Shown: positions 8,464-17,244, counted from the first letter of the stretch. The stretch is DNA of 64,000 nt from Butyrivibrio sp. MC2021 (GCF_000621605.1 NZ_JHXX01000003.1:62001-126000); one strand, 5' to 3'. Numbers and translations: made by a program. Notes: generated by a model from the letters alone, not told the origin.

Positions 8464-9903
8464 TCATCCCCTGCCAAAAAGCCTGTCTAAAAATACATAC
8501 CAGATAAACTTTATATTAGTAACAAAATATCTGCCGATAAGTCTTCTGGGATCCTGGAACAATCTGTAAAGCCATTCCAGTCCCACCTTCTGTACAAACA
8601 CCGGCGCCCTCTTAATGGTGCCTGCATGGAAGTCAAAGCCTGCTCCCACTCCCATCATAACGCCCTTGATCCTGCCGGAATGGGCTCTCATCCACTTCTC
8701 CTGCTTGGGAGCCCCAAGGCCGATCCATACAATGTCTGCACCGGCGTCATTGATCATCTTTACATCCGCCTCATCCTCCTCGGGAGTCAGGGGCTTAAAG
8801 GGCGGTGAATAAAGCCCTTTTATCACGATTCCGGGATATCTCTGCCTGAGGTTCTTCTCAAGCTTCTCTATGGTCTCCGGAGTTGAACCGTAGAAGTAAT
8901 GGCTCACGCTGCCGTCCATGGTATCCTTGAACATGTGCTCCATAAAGTCGGGGCCTGCCACACGCTCGGCGCCCACATAGCCCTTCTTTTGCTGGAGTCT
9001 GGCCACGGGAGCTCCGTCCGGAAATACGAAGGCCGCATCATTGAGAACTTCTCTGTACTCCTTGTCATCCCTTCCCATTACAGAGGTATGAACATTGGAA
9101 AAACAGATATATCTGCCGGAGAGGTCTTTTACATGTCTGATGACATGGAGCACCGCCTCCTCACATCTGGCGATGGAATAATTAATGCCGAAAAGGGGAA
9201 ATCTCTCGCTTCTTACACCTACCGGAACAGCGGTATAGTCATCGATATCGGTGGCTATGCCGGGCCTTACGCTGTAGCCCAGGGTCTTCATATTCACATA
9301 GGTCCTGATGCTGGCCTCCTCAGCGGCGTTCAAAAGAGTACTGATCTCTTCGTCTGCCTCTGAGAGCGCATCATGGATCAGAAGCTCATCGTAGGTATCC
9401 CCTGAAAAAATCTTTTTAAGCTCCTCTGCAGAGGGGTACGGTCTGTACACATGATATGTTCTGCAGCTGTCAAAGCTTTTGATCTTGGAAAAATAATTCT
9501 TCTTCAGGATGCTGCGAAGGAAGCAGTCATAGATAATATCAATGACCGGAATGGCCGCCACCACAAATCTTGAAGAGTCCGTTCCTCTCTGAATGGAATA
9601 GAGGTACAAAAGCCCAAGGGCGATCAAAAGGATCCTGCCCTTTACCACCGTGAAGAAGTTCTCCACCGGGTCCATGAGATACATGGGCTTTCTCCTGTTG
9701 TCATACAAAAGGAAAATGATTATCTGCAACAGGAAGAGCACCACCAGAAACGAAACATAAAGTCCGTCGTAGTACTGCTTCCAGTTGTGGACATCATCCC
9801 TGTACCTGATAATAAGTGCAGAGAAGAAAGCCAGTACCAGAGCCAGCTCATCTATTATAAAAACTCTTTTCTTGGGAAAAACTATCTTACTGCCTTTATT
9901 CAT
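8464..9903 (-). CDS. Membrane-anchored WecG/TagA/CpsF (GT26) glycosyltransferase
   Basis: A 479-residue protein. The C-terminal half (about 235-479) is a GT26 domain: FPDGAPVARLQQKKG, DIVWIGLGAPKQEKWM and MGVGAGFDFHAGTIKRAP with LEWLYRLFQDPRRL are textbook WecG/TagA signatures. The first 230 residues are not part of the usual ~250-residue enzyme. They contain about four membrane helices and a Rossmann-like stretch, resembling the N-terminus of polyprenyl glycosylphosphotransferases such as the one at 5437. The enzyme probably adds the second sugar to a lipid-linked acceptor at the membrane. It is followed closely by the polymerase-like gene. Confidence 0.85.
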   Translation of the reverse strand: MNKGSKIVFPKKRVFIIDELALVLAFFSALIIRYRDDVHNWKQYYDGLYVSFLVVLFLLQIIIFLLYDNRRKPMYLMDPVENFFTVVKGRILLIALGLLYLYSIQRGTDSSRFVVAAIPVIDIIYDCFLRSILKKNYFSKIKSFDSCRTYHVYRPYPSAEELKKIFSGDTYDELLIHDALSEADEEISTLLNAAEEASIRTYVNMKTLGYSVRPGIATDIDDYTAVPVGVRSERFPLFGINYSIARCEEAVLHVIRHVKDLSGRYICFSNVHTSVMGRDDKEYREVLNDAAFVFPDGAPVARLQQKKGYVGAERVAGPDFMEHMFKDTMDGSVSHYFYGSTPETIEKLEKNLRQRYPGIVIKGLYSPPFKPLTPEEDEADVKMINDAGADIVWIGLGAPKQEKWMRAHSGRIKGVMMGVGAGFDFHAGTIKRAPVFVQKVGLEWLYRLFQDPRRLIGRYFVTNIKFIWYVFLDRLFGRG

Positions 9904-9919
9904 GTCCCATCTGTTCCGA

Positions 9920-11017
9920 TCACTTTTTTAATCCGTCATTGGCAACTGCGCACATATCGCAGGTGCTGCATTTATCAAGCTCTTCCTTGGTCACCTTGCC
10001 GTCACGAAGGTCCCTGACCGCCTTGATCTCATACATGGAGTAAGGCTTCTTCATAAACAGGGACTTGAATTTGTGGCGGATAACCCACCAGGCAGGAACC
10101 CAGATATACTTGTGCATTGCGGGAGAAACAGAACCGATCATCCAGCAGTTTCTGTCGCAGTGTCTTACTTTCTTTCTCACTACCTCAGCCTGGTCGGAAT
10201 TCCACAGCTCATCCCAGGACTGCTCGTTGAGGTTACCCATAACCTCCTTATCCTTGGTTCCGTTGCAGGGCATTACGTCCCCGTAAGGATCGATAAAGAA
10301 GGTGTCAAAACTCATATCACAGGGAAGAAGTCTCTTCTGTCCGTAGATATAGTTGATAAGTCCATGGTTAAAATACGCTCTGAACCACTTTTTAGGGCTG
10401 TTGGACTTGATAAGCTTATTTACCAGCTCTTCGAAGTGCTCAGCCACCATAGGCCTGTCATGAATGATATTCTTGGCCTCTACGAAGTAAAAGCTGTTAT
10501 GAAGGGAGGCTGTGGCAAATTCCATGCCCAGCTCATCAGACAGCTTGTAGAGCTCGCAGAGATCCGGAGCATTTCTGTCCTGAACCGTCATTCCAAAGCC
10601 CACATCCTTCATTCCCATCTCACGGAGCTTCTTAAGAGTTGTATATCCTCTGTTGAAGCCGTCGGGAAGGCCTCTGATCTCGTTGTTGGTCTGCTCAAGG
10701 CCCTCGATGGAGATTCTGATTCCGATATCCGGGAATTCCTTGCACAGCTCAATGATCTTGTCTGTGAAAAAGCCGTTGGTGGAAATAACTATACGATCAC
10801 TCTTTTTCCTAAGTTCTCTTACTATGTCCCTGATGTCATCACGGATAAAGGGCTCACCGCCGGTGATGTTGGTAAAGTACATGGGCGGAAGCTTCTTAAT
10901 AGTCTCCAGTGAAATCTCATCCTTGGGATCTGAAGGTGCCTTGTATCTGTTGCACATTGTGCAGCGGGCATTACACCTGTATGTTACGATAACTGTTCCG
11001 TTTAATTTCTTAGGCAT
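9920..11017 (-). CDS. Radical SAM/SPASM-type protein, first gene of the EPS operon
   Basis: A 365-residue radical SAM enzyme. The [4Fe-4S]-binding CxxxCxxC triad is Cys15, Cys19 and Cys22 (TYRCNARCTMCNRY), followed by the glycine-rich TNITGGEPFIRDDI. The C-terminal half has scattered cysteines typical of auxiliary cluster domains: LLPCDMSF, DVMPCNGTKD, HCDRNCW and CSTCDMC. A good AGGAGAGAT precedes the ATG. It is the promoter-proximal gene of the exopolysaccharide operon, so it may act on a sugar, lipid or peptide precursor of that polymer or on a surface peptide. No substrate can be assigned. Confidence 0.85.
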   Translation of the reverse strand: MPKKLNGTVIVTYRCNARCTMCNRYKAPSDPKDEISLETIKKLPPMYFTNITGGEPFIRDDIRDIVRELRKKSDRIVISTNGFFTDKIIELCKEFPDIGIRISIEGLEQTNNEIRGLPDGFNRGYTTLKKLREMGMKDVGFGMTVQDRNAPDLCELYKLSDELGMEFATASLHNSFYFVEAKNIIHDRPMVAEHFEELVNKLIKSNSPKKWFRAYFNHGLINYIYGQKRLLPCDMSFDTFFIDPYGDVMPCNGTKDKEVMGNLNEQSWDELWNSDQAEVVRKKVRHCDRNCWMIGSVSPAMHKYIWVPAWWVIRHKFKSLFMKKPYSMYEIKAVRDLRDGKVTKEELDKCSTCDMCAVANDGLKK

Positions 11018-11072
11018 TGTATCTCTCCTGAAAATTCTTAACTGTCAGATGACCATTCTCTGACAATTTAAC

Positions 11073-11101
11073 ATTATACCCCACAGGGCCTGGACTGACA
11101 A
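11073..11101 (-). promoter_or_regulatory. Sigma-A-type promoter of the exopolysaccharide operon
   Basis: On the minus strand a -35 TTGTCA (11096-11101) and a perfect -10 TATAAT (11073-11078) are separated by 17 bases. It lies between the terminator of the NlpC gene and the radical SAM start at 11017, giving a short leader of about 50 bases. Confidence 0.7.
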
Positions 11102-11103
11102 TC

Positions 11104-11136
11104 AAAAAGACCTATGTCCCCGAAGGAACATAGGTC
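11104..11136 (-). terminator. Rho-independent terminator of the NlpC/P60 gene
   Basis: The arms GACCTATGT (11109-11117) and ACATAGGTC (11128-11136) pair perfectly over 9 bp and, read on the minus strand, are followed by TTTTT. It lies just after the stop at 11156. Confidence 0.8.
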
Positions 11137-11155
11137 CTGAAGTCTGATATCAATA

Positions 11156-12478
11156 TTAGAAGATACGTCTTACTGCAAGGATTGATCTGTAGCTTGCATC
11201 TGAAACCTTGATACCTGTCTTGGCTGTGGATGCGTGTACGATCTGGCCGTTACCGATGTAGATAGCAACGTGACCTGAGTAGCAGACGATATCACCGGGC
11301 TGTGCATTGGCAAGTCCGTCTACCGCTGCTCCCACGCTTCTGTCAGCACCTGATGAGTGAGGAAGGCTTACACCGAAGTTGTTGTATACACTCATAACAA
11401 ATCCTGAACAGTCAGCACCGTTGGTAAGACTGGTTCCGCCGTAAACATAAGGATTACCTACAAACTGAAGCGCAAACTGAGCAACTGCAGATCCGATGGA
11501 GCTGGACTGTGTTGTGTAGGTCTGAGCTGAATTGTAACTGGAGCTGGAGGATGACTTGGAGGTTCCGGCCTTGGCAGCCTTCTGAGCAGCCTCTCTTGCA
11601 GCTCTCTCCTTGGCAAGTCTTGCTTCCTCTTCTTCCTTGGACTCAGCCTCTACAAACTCTGTGGAAAGTGTAACGTAATCAGTTGAAACATATCCGTCAC
11701 CTTCCTCGATGTTAACCTTAACCCAACCGTCAAGCTCTTCTACAACTACCAGTTCGTCCTCGATGGGTACGAGACCGAGAACAGTCTCATCAAGGCCGGG
11801 GCCGCTTCTAACCTTAAGGGTTGTGGTTGTAACTGTTGCGATTCTGGTTCCCACTTCCTTGGCAAGTTCAACGGCGTCGTCACCTGTTACACAGTACTCG
11901 CCCTTGACATAACCCTCTACGGAACCTGACTTGATCTTGTACCAGCCGTCTGTCTCCTCGATAAAGGTTCCCACAGACTTATCGTAAAGCTTACCAATGA
12001 TCTGTCCGTCCTGCTCGCTGGGAAGATCTCTTACGTTAACATAATCATGAACCTTGGCAATAACCAAAGATCTGAAACGCTCTTCCTCTGACTCTGAAGC
12101 CTCCCCGGAAGCTGCCTCTGCGTTCTTGGCAGTGTTCTTGATGATGGCTCCTGTTGCGTTCTGGATATCTGATAAAACATTATCTGTAACAGATGAAGCG
12201 TTGGGTGTTACATCCTTAATAGCATCCGAAGAATTGATAGCATCGGATGAAGACTTGTTAGCGCCTGTGTCTGTATTATTCTCATTGTCACCGTCTACTG
12301 ACTGCTGAAGGTTGGAAACAGATACCTGATTGTTACCCATTGCATAAGTGATACCTGCCTGAGGCATAACACTTGTGACCTTCTTATTTGATGCAGCAAT
12401 AGCGTCTACACTGTAGCCTGAAAAAGTTACCGCAGCTGTAATTGCCATAGCGATCAGCTGCATTCTCGCTTTTCTCAA
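11156..12478 (-). CDS. Secreted SH3-domain NlpC/P60 peptidoglycan hydrolase
   Basis: A 440-residue secreted protein. The signal peptide covers about residues 1-29 (ending DAIAA), then a Ser/Asn-rich linker, two bacterial SH3 domains (about 134-198 and 209-272), a charged helical linker (about 276-303) and a C-terminal NlpC/P60 domain. The catalytic residues are visible as Cys in NGADCSGF, His in GHVAIYIG and His in IVHAS. It should cleave peptide stems of peptidoglycan, probably in cell separation or turnover. The start is a TTG at 12478: AGGAGG lies seven bases upstream, while the ATG between them is out of frame and stops at once. A strong promoter precedes the gene and a hairpin terminator follows it. 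Confidence 0.9.
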   Translation of the reverse strand: MRKARMQLIAMAITAAVTFSGYSVDAIAASNKKVTSVMPQAGITYAMGNNQVSVSNLQQSVDGDNENNTDTGANKSSSDAINSSDAIKDVTPNASSVTDNVLSDIQNATGAIIKNTAKNAEAASGEASESEEERFRSLVIAKVHDYVNVRDLPSEQDGQIIGKLYDKSVGTFIEETDGWYKIKSGSVEGYVKGEYCVTGDDAVELAKEVGTRIATVTTTTLKVRSGPGLDETVLGLVPIEDELVVVEELDGWVKVNIEEGDGYVSTDYVTLSTEFVEAESKEEEEARLAKERAAREAAQKAAKAGTSKSSSSSSYNSAQTYTTQSSSIGSAVAQFALQFVGNPYVYGGTSLTNGADCSGFVMSVYNNFGVSLPHSSGADRSVGAAVDGLANAQPGDIVCYSGHVAIYIGNGQIVHASTAKTGIKVSDASYRSILAVRRIF

Positions 12479-12523
12479 AACATACCTCCTAAAATTGTTA
12501 CGTTTTTTGTTACATCTTAAAAA

Positions 12524-12552
12524 AATATAAACTACTAATAAAATTTTGTCAA
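12524..12552 (-). promoter_or_regulatory. Promoter of the NlpC/P60 gene
   Basis: A consensus -35 TTGACA (12547-12552) and -10 TATATT (12524-12529) are 17 bases apart on the minus strand, followed by an AT-rich leader and AGGAGG. Confidence 0.75.
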
Positions 12553-12558
12553 CCCTGT

Positions 12559-12603
12559 AAAAAATTGAGAAGTGACGAAATCACGTTGTTTTCATCACTT
12601 CTC
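12559..12603 (-). terminator. Terminator of trxB
   Basis: The arms GAGAAGTGA (12567-12575) and TCACTTCTC (12595-12603) form a 9-bp stem. On the minus strand it is followed by AATTTTTT. It lies about 50 bases after the trxB stop and just ahead of the next promoter. Confidence 0.75.
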
Positions 12604-12652
12604 TAATAATTTTTGAACACTATTCAGTTACTTTTTCTAAGACACTGAAACT

Positions 12653-13591
12653 TTATTTCTCTTTTCCAACCAGGAAGTCCTGCACCGAAGTTACTGCATT
12701 TGCGCCATCTGCCACAGCTGTGACGATCTGTCTTAATCTCTTTTTTCTGGAATCTCCTGAAACAAAAATTCCGGGAGTTGAAGTTGCTCCATCTTCATTC
12801 GCAATTACGTATCCATTTTCATCACATTTTACGATGTCTGCAAAAAGATCTGTAGAAGGATGGATTCCGATGGCAACAAAGATTCCGTCTACGTTCAGAT
12901 CGGATTCTTCCTTGGACTTAACATTCTCTATCTTAAGGGTTGTAACCTTATCCTCACCCTGTATTTCCTTGACAACGCTGTCCCAGATAACCTCGATGTT
13001 CTCTATGCCGAAGAGCTCATCCTGAAGGATCTTCGTGGCGCGAAGCTCATCTCTTCTGTGAATGAGATAAACCTTGCTGCAGAATCTTGAAAGGAAAATA
13101 GCATCCTCAACAGCCACATCTCCGCCGCCGTTGACAGCTGTAACCTTGCCTCTGTAGAAAGCTCCGTCACAGGTAGCGCAGTAGGAAACGCCCTTGCCGA
13201 TGTACTCTTCCTCTCCGGGGATACCAAGCTTTGAATGGTGAGCGCCGGTGGCAAGAATAACCGTGTGGGTCTCATAATCGCCGTTGTCTGTCTTAACCTT
13301 GTAAATAGGAGCCTGAGTATCTGTAGCCTCTCTTACGCACTCAATGCCTGATACTGTGGCATCCACGAACTCTGTTCCCAGCTTGTCAGCGTGCTCTCTG
13401 AACTTCATGGCAAGGTCGAAGCCGTTGACACCGGGGATTCCCAGATAGTTGTCCACCTCGTAGGTGTCGATGATCTGACCTCCGCTGACGGGATTCTTCT
13501 CTATGATTATCATATTAAGTCCGGCTCTCTTGGCATATACAGCAGCTGAAAGACCGGCAGGGCCTGAGCCGATTATTATAAGATCGTACAT
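12653..13591 (-). CDS. trxB: Thioredoxin reductase
   Basis: A 312-residue low-molecular-weight thioredoxin reductase that transfers electrons from NADPH through FAD to thioredoxin. The FAD-binding GSGPAGLSAAVYAKRAGL is at residues 9-26, the redox-active CATC is Cys138-Cys141, and the C-terminal FVSGDSRKKRLRQIVTAVADG closes the FAD domain. The HRRDELRATKIL stretch fits the NADPH site. Length is typical. It stands alone with its own promoter and terminator and an AAGGAGG ribosome binding site. Confidence 0.95.
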   Translation of the reverse strand: MYDLIIIGSGPAGLSAAVYAKRAGLNMIIIEKNPVSGGQIIDTYEVDNYLGIPGVNGFDLAMKFREHADKLGTEFVDATVSGIECVREATDTQAPIYKVKTDNGDYETHTVILATGAHHSKLGIPGEEEYIGKGVSYCATCDGAFYRGKVTAVNGGGDVAVEDAIFLSRFCSKVYLIHRRDELRATKILQDELFGIENIEVIWDSVVKEIQGEDKVTTLKIENVKSKEESDLNVDGIFVAIGIHPSTDLFADIVKCDENGYVIANEDGATSTPGIFVSGDSRKKRLRQIVTAVADGANAVTSVQDFLVGKEK

Positions 13592-13635
13592 AATTACCTC
13601 CTTGTGAAAAAGTGTTTTAGATTGTACACAATTTA

Positions 13636-13663
13636 ATTATATTCATTATTTATATTTTGTAAA
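13636..13663 (-). promoter_or_regulatory. Promoter of trxB
   Basis: On the minus strand -35 TTTACA (13658-13663) and -10 TATAAT (13636-13641) are 16 bases apart, upstream of the trxB ribosome binding site. Confidence 0.6.
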
Positions 13664-13701
13664 GTCCTTTTAATTTTCCATGACTTTGAATCCCTATATC
13701 A

Positions 13702-14424
13702 TCAAATCCAACCACCATCTATGGTGATGATCTGGCCTGTCATGTAGGTCGGAGCCTCTGCCACCTTAAGGACCAGATCCGCAACCTCCTCCGGCTCTCC
13801 CAGTCTGTCTGCGGGAATCTCTCCCTTCAGGTCCTGAAGATCCCCCTCTGTCAGGTGTTTCCTGTTCATGTCCGTGTCTATAACGCCGCAGGAAATGGCG
13901 TTGACAGCGATACCGCTGGGGGCCAGCTCCTTGGCAAAGGCTCTGGTGAAGGCATTGACGCCGCCCTTGGATGCGGAATAGGCAACCTCACAGGAGGCTC
14001 CCACAGCTCCCCATACGGAGGAAATATTGATGATCCTGCCGGATTTCTTTTTTATCATAAGAGGAACTGCGAACTTGGAGGTGTAAAAAAGTGAGTTAAG
14101 GTTCGTGTCCATGAGGCGCTTCCACTCCTCCGCAGTCATGTCCGTAAGAAGTCCCAGCCAGGCGATGCCGGCGTTATTCACCACGATATCCAGGTCGTGG
14201 ATCTCCTCGAACATCCCCGCCACATCATCGAAATCTCCCATATCACAGGAGATGGCATGGCAGGTGATATTGTATTTTTCTTCAAGCTCAGCCTTTAATT
14301 CGCAGAGCATTTCTATGTTGCTTTTACAGGTTAAAAAAAGTTCGTCCCCGGCAGCTGCGAAGGCCTCGGCGATGGCTCTTCCGATTCCTCTGGATGCTCC
14401 CGTTATCAGTACCTTTCTGTTCAT
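13702..14424 (-). CDS. SDR-family oxidoreductase (FabG-like)
   Basis: A 240-residue classical short-chain dehydrogenase. The cofactor motif TGASRGIG is at residues 8-15, NNAG at 83-86, the catalytic serine is near Ser136 (INISSVWGAVG), and the Tyr149-x3-Lys153 pair lies in VAYSASKGG. The C-terminal MTGQIITIDGGWI is standard for FabG-like enzymes. It would reduce a keto group with NAD(P)H; 3-oxoacyl-ACP reductase is the nearest familiar activity. No fatty acid synthesis genes are adjacent, so the substrate is left open. Confidence 0.85.
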   Translation of the reverse strand: MNRKVLITGASRGIGRAIAEAFAAAGDELFLTCKSNIEMLCELKAELEEKYNITCHAISCDMGDFDDVAGMFEEIHDLDIVVNNAGIAWLGLLTDMTAEEWKRLMDTNLNSLFYTSKFAVPLMIKKKSGRIINISSVWGAVGASCEVAYSASKGGVNAFTRAFAKELAPSGIAVNAISCGVIDTDMNRKHLTEGDLQDLKGEIPADRLGEPEEVADLVLKVAEAPTYMTGQIITIDGGWI

Positions 14425-14478
14425 AACTAATTCCCCCGGGATAATAATATTGATAACATCTCTATTATAATAGAAACA

Positions 14479-14513
14479 GCCGGCCTTCTGACAAATAAAT
14501 CAGAAAACCGGCC
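14479..14513 (-). terminator. Hairpin after the cheY-like gene
   Basis: A 13-bp imperfect stem (GCCGGCCTTCTGA with TCAGAAAACCGGC) lies between the CheY-like stop and the SDR start. On the minus strand the T-rich tail is modest (CTGTTTCTATT); on the plus strand the stem is followed by GAATTTTTT. It may serve as a terminator in either direction. Confidence 0.5.
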
Positions 14514-14531
14514 GAATTTTTTCTTCCGAGA

Positions 14532-14885
14532 TCAGCAGTGCTTCAGTGCTTCCAGCACCGTCTCCTCCATAAAGGGCTTGGATACGAACTCCACGGCTCC
14601 CAACTTCACCGCCTCCATCATCTTCTCCTTCTGCCCCGCTGCGGTTACCATAACCACCTTGGCGTTGGGGTCGTTCCTTCTGATGAGCTTGAGACAGTCG
14701 ATGCCGTCCATTACAGGCATTGTGATGTCCAGGGTTACAATGTCGGGTTTGAGCTTTACATACTCATCAAAGCCCTCCTTGCCGTTTACCGCCTCTCCGG
14801 CGATCTTGTAACCTGCTTTTTCCAATATATCCTTAAGTATTCTTCTGGAAGTTCTTGAATCGTCAACTATCAGTACGCTTTTCAT
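14532..14885 (-). CDS. CheY-like single-domain response regulator
   Basis: A 117-residue receiver domain with no output domain. Asp8/Asp9 (acid pocket), the phosphorylation site Asp53 (VTLDITMP), Thr81 and Lys103 (SKPF) are all in place. It follows the CheX-like gene by 16 bases in the same direction, so the pair is probably co-transcribed: CheX proteins dephosphorylate CheY-P. The role is likely chemotaxis or another CheY-P output. No kinase gene lies in the window. Confidence 0.9.
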   Translation of the reverse strand: MKSVLIVDDSRTSRRILKDILEKAGYKIAGEAVNGKEGFDEYVKLKPDIVTLDITMPVMDGIDCLKLIRRNDPNAKVVMVTAAGQKEKMMEAVKLGAVEFVSKPFMEETVLEALKHC

Positions 14886-14901
14886 TATGTCACCTCCACA
14901 A

Positions 14902-15789
14902 TCAACTGATTCTCATATTTTCCGAGATCGCAATGAGGTATCTGACCTCTCCCTGACAGATGTAGACCGGCATAACCCAGATCTCATCGCAGTTCGCTTC
15001 GCTAAAGGAGACCTTGAACTCCGGAGGCTCCAGCTCTATCTTCCTGTCGTTGTGGCTCTGCGCCGTGGCATAAAGTCCGTTGATACAGTTGATGAGCTCG
15101 CAGATGGCATCCAGGGCGTCCTCTCTGGTCTCGATGAACTCCTCCTTGGTATAGGCCACCGCCATCTTCTGAACGTCCTCATATTTTCCGGAAATGGCCA
15201 CTGTGGCCTTCTGGTCCCCGTGGAATTTCTGATAGCCCATAACCTCGTCCTTAAGGCTTCTTACCTTATAGGCCTTGCCTATATAGACATGGGAATCCAC
15301 CAGCCTGTACATATTTTTTATGCCCATGGCAAACATATTTCTGTAAATGGGATTATCGCTGTCCACAAAAAGAGGAACTATCCTCTCCACATCCCCGGAT
15401 TTAAGGGCTGCCATATCCGTCTCCGTAAAGCCGTGGAGCCTCTGATACTCAGCCTCCGCACTGTGGACCTGCTCCAGGGTCAGCACGTTTGTATCCACCA
15501 GAGCCTGCACAAAGGCCAGGTACTCATTGCCCTGCAGCTCCAAAAGACGGTTCACCTGGGTCTCCGATAGATAACCCTTCTCGATGGCAATATCTCCGAA
15601 GCGCTTATCCATGGAGGCCTGAAGCGCATTGACCTGCTCAGCCTGGGCTATGGTCATCAGCTTCTCTGAAACTGCGATAACTCCAAGCTTGGCCCTGTTG
15701 GTTTCCTGTAAATGATAAATCTGGGAAAGCTGTACTTTATTTAGAAGATTCTGCTCCAGCAGATATTTACCGATCAGTCTGTCAAACAT
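14902..15789 (-). CDS. CheX-like protein with a long N-terminal extension
   Basis: A 295-residue protein. The C-terminal 120 residues look like a CheX/CheC-type phosphatase domain: VAISGKYEDVQKMA, then DALDAICELINCINGLYA, whose E-x2-N core matches the CheX active-site helix. The first ~170 residues are extra. Residues 1-100 contain two repeats of the type RFGDIAIEKGYLSETQVNRL, which resemble the N-terminal domain of GspE/PilB-type ATPases that binds nucleotides such as cyclic di-GMP in some members. It sits directly upstream of the CheY-like gene. A second-messenger input to a CheY-P phosphatase is a possible reading but is inference. Confidence 0.65.
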   Translation of the reverse strand: MFDRLIGKYLLEQNLLNKVQLSQIYHLQETNRAKLGVIAVSEKLMTIAQAEQVNALQASMDKRFGDIAIEKGYLSETQVNRLLELQGNEYLAFVQALVDTNVLTLEQVHSAEAEYQRLHGFTETDMAALKSGDVERIVPLFVDSDNPIYRNMFAMGIKNMYRLVDSHVYIGKAYKVRSLKDEVMGYQKFHGDQKATVAISGKYEDVQKMAVAYTKEEFIETREDALDAICELINCINGLYATAQSHNDRKIELEPPEFKVSFSEANCDEIWVMPVYICQGEVRYLIAISENMRIS

Positions 15790-15812
15790 ACTTTGTTACT
15801 CCCGGAAAAAGG

Positions 15813-15858
15813 AAAACGGATATTAGTCTACATCTTATATTGTAGACTAATATCCGTT
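15813..15858 (-). terminator. Terminator of the SseB-family gene
   Basis: A perfect 18-bp stem (15815-15832 with 15841-15858) has an 8-base loop and is followed on the minus strand by TTTTCCTTTTT. It separates the SseB-family gene from the CheX-like gene. Confidence 0.8.
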
Positions 15859-15880
15859 AACAAACAAGTTCAATATTGTA

Positions 15881-17188
15881 TTACTCTTCGTCGTTCTTCT
15901 TTTCGTTGAGTCTTGTAATGGCCTGATCAAGGGCTCTCTGAACCGCTGCATCCTCTGACTGGTTAACAGCTGAAACAGGCTTTGCACCGCCCTTTTTCCT
16001 GTTGACCATATCTGCCTGCTGTCCTGCAACCTCAAGAAGCACCATTCTGTCCTTGGGGATCAGGATCTGCTGTCCGTGAGGATTGATGCGGATTCCGTCC
16101 TTGTCCTGAGCGAACTTGATGATATCCTGATAGGAGAATACCGCTGCGTTCCAAACCTGGTCCTGAGGCTTCTTGGCAAACTCGATCATATCTGTGAAGA
16201 TAGGAAGGAACTGCTTTCCGTCGGGAGTCTTCATAACAAGGAATCTCACCTTGGTGTCCTTGTTGAACTTCATCTTGCCGTCATCCATTACTTCAACGGG
16301 GCCCTCATGCTGCATGGGCACGATGAACTGAGCGTTTCTGATAAGAGAGAGCATTCTCATCTCCTTGGCCTTCAGAACCTCAGATCTCTTCTCATAGTTA
16401 ACCGGCCATCTGAGTTCTCCCAGGAAATCCAGCATCGCAAAGCTAAGTCCCGGATTAACGGGAGCATTGTCATTGTTTGCTGCTGCGTTCCAGTCTCCGG
16501 GAGCTGCAACGATCTCATTTCTCTTGAATCTTGCTCTGTAAGCGCCGTTATCAACGAACAGATTCTCTATGCCGATGTAGTAGAGATAATCAAAGAATCC
16601 TCTCTTCTGGGATGAGGACTCGGTCTCATTCTCAACCTTGATCTCTCTGACCATAAGTCTTCTGAACTGCTTGGCAAAAAGCTGTGCAGCTCTCTCAGCC
16701 AGTTCTTTTTCAAAATAAACATTACCAAAGCCGTGGTCGATGAAAGGATATCCTGTTGCCGCATCATAGAGCACGTACAGGATCTGTGAATCACGGACTC
16801 TGCCAAGGAGCTCGTTGTAAACCCTTCTGTGGTTCTTCTCAAACTCAGGAAGAGGTGATGCCTTGTGATAAACCTCCTGGGCTGTGAGAAGGAATAAAAG
16901 CTCCTGATTGGATAAAAACTTAAGTGTATCAGGTGAAAGGTCCTCCTCGTAGATCATGGGACCTATCTCGTCCTTGCGCTCTGCGGATACTGTATCCTCA
17001 AACTCTGTGGCTCCCGCTTCCTTAACATTTACAGGATTGAGCCTTGGAGCTGTGGGCCATGTCAGCTCGGCATGGGCATCGATGACCTCCTGCCTTGCCT
17101 TTTCCTTTTTCTCAAGTTCTGCCTGTTCGTTGGCTGCTTCCTGCTCTGCAGCCTTGTTCTTTCCCCCAAATAAATCAAAAATACCCAT
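15881..17188 (-). CDS. SseB-family protein
   Basis: A 435-residue cytoplasmic protein. The N-terminus carries a charged, probably coiled-coil stretch (about 12-40, rich in Ala, Glu and Lys). The C-terminal part, from about residue 285, has the SseB pattern: RFLVMKTPDGKQFLPIFTDM, then FSYQDIIKFAQDKDGIRINP and HGQQILIPKDRM. SseB proteins are named for serine sensitivity in E. coli, but their biochemical role is unclear. The middle region (about 70-280) is not recognised. A strong promoter precedes the gene and a long hairpin terminator follows it, so it is probably monocistronic. Confidence 0.7.
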   Translation of the reverse strand: MGIFDLFGGKNKAAEQEAANEQAELEKKEKARQEVIDAHAELTWPTAPRLNPVNVKEAGATEFEDTVSAERKDEIGPMIYEEDLSPDTLKFLSNQELLFLLTAQEVYHKASPLPEFEKNHRRVYNELLGRVRDSQILYVLYDAATGYPFIDHGFGNVYFEKELAERAAQLFAKQFRRLMVREIKVENETESSSQKRGFFDYLYYIGIENLFVDNGAYRARFKRNEIVAAPGDWNAAANNDNAPVNPGLSFAMLDFLGELRWPVNYEKRSEVLKAKEMRMLSLIRNAQFIVPMQHEGPVEVMDDGKMKFNKDTKVRFLVMKTPDGKQFLPIFTDMIEFAKKPQDQVWNAAVFSYQDIIKFAQDKDGIRINPHGQQILIPKDRMVLLEVAGQQADMVNRKKGGAKPVSAVNQSEDAAVQRALDQAITRLNEKKNDEE

Positions 17189-17244
17189 GTAACCTTGTTC
17201 CTCTTTCTACATTAACTTAATGCCATGGTGGCAGTTGAAAACCT

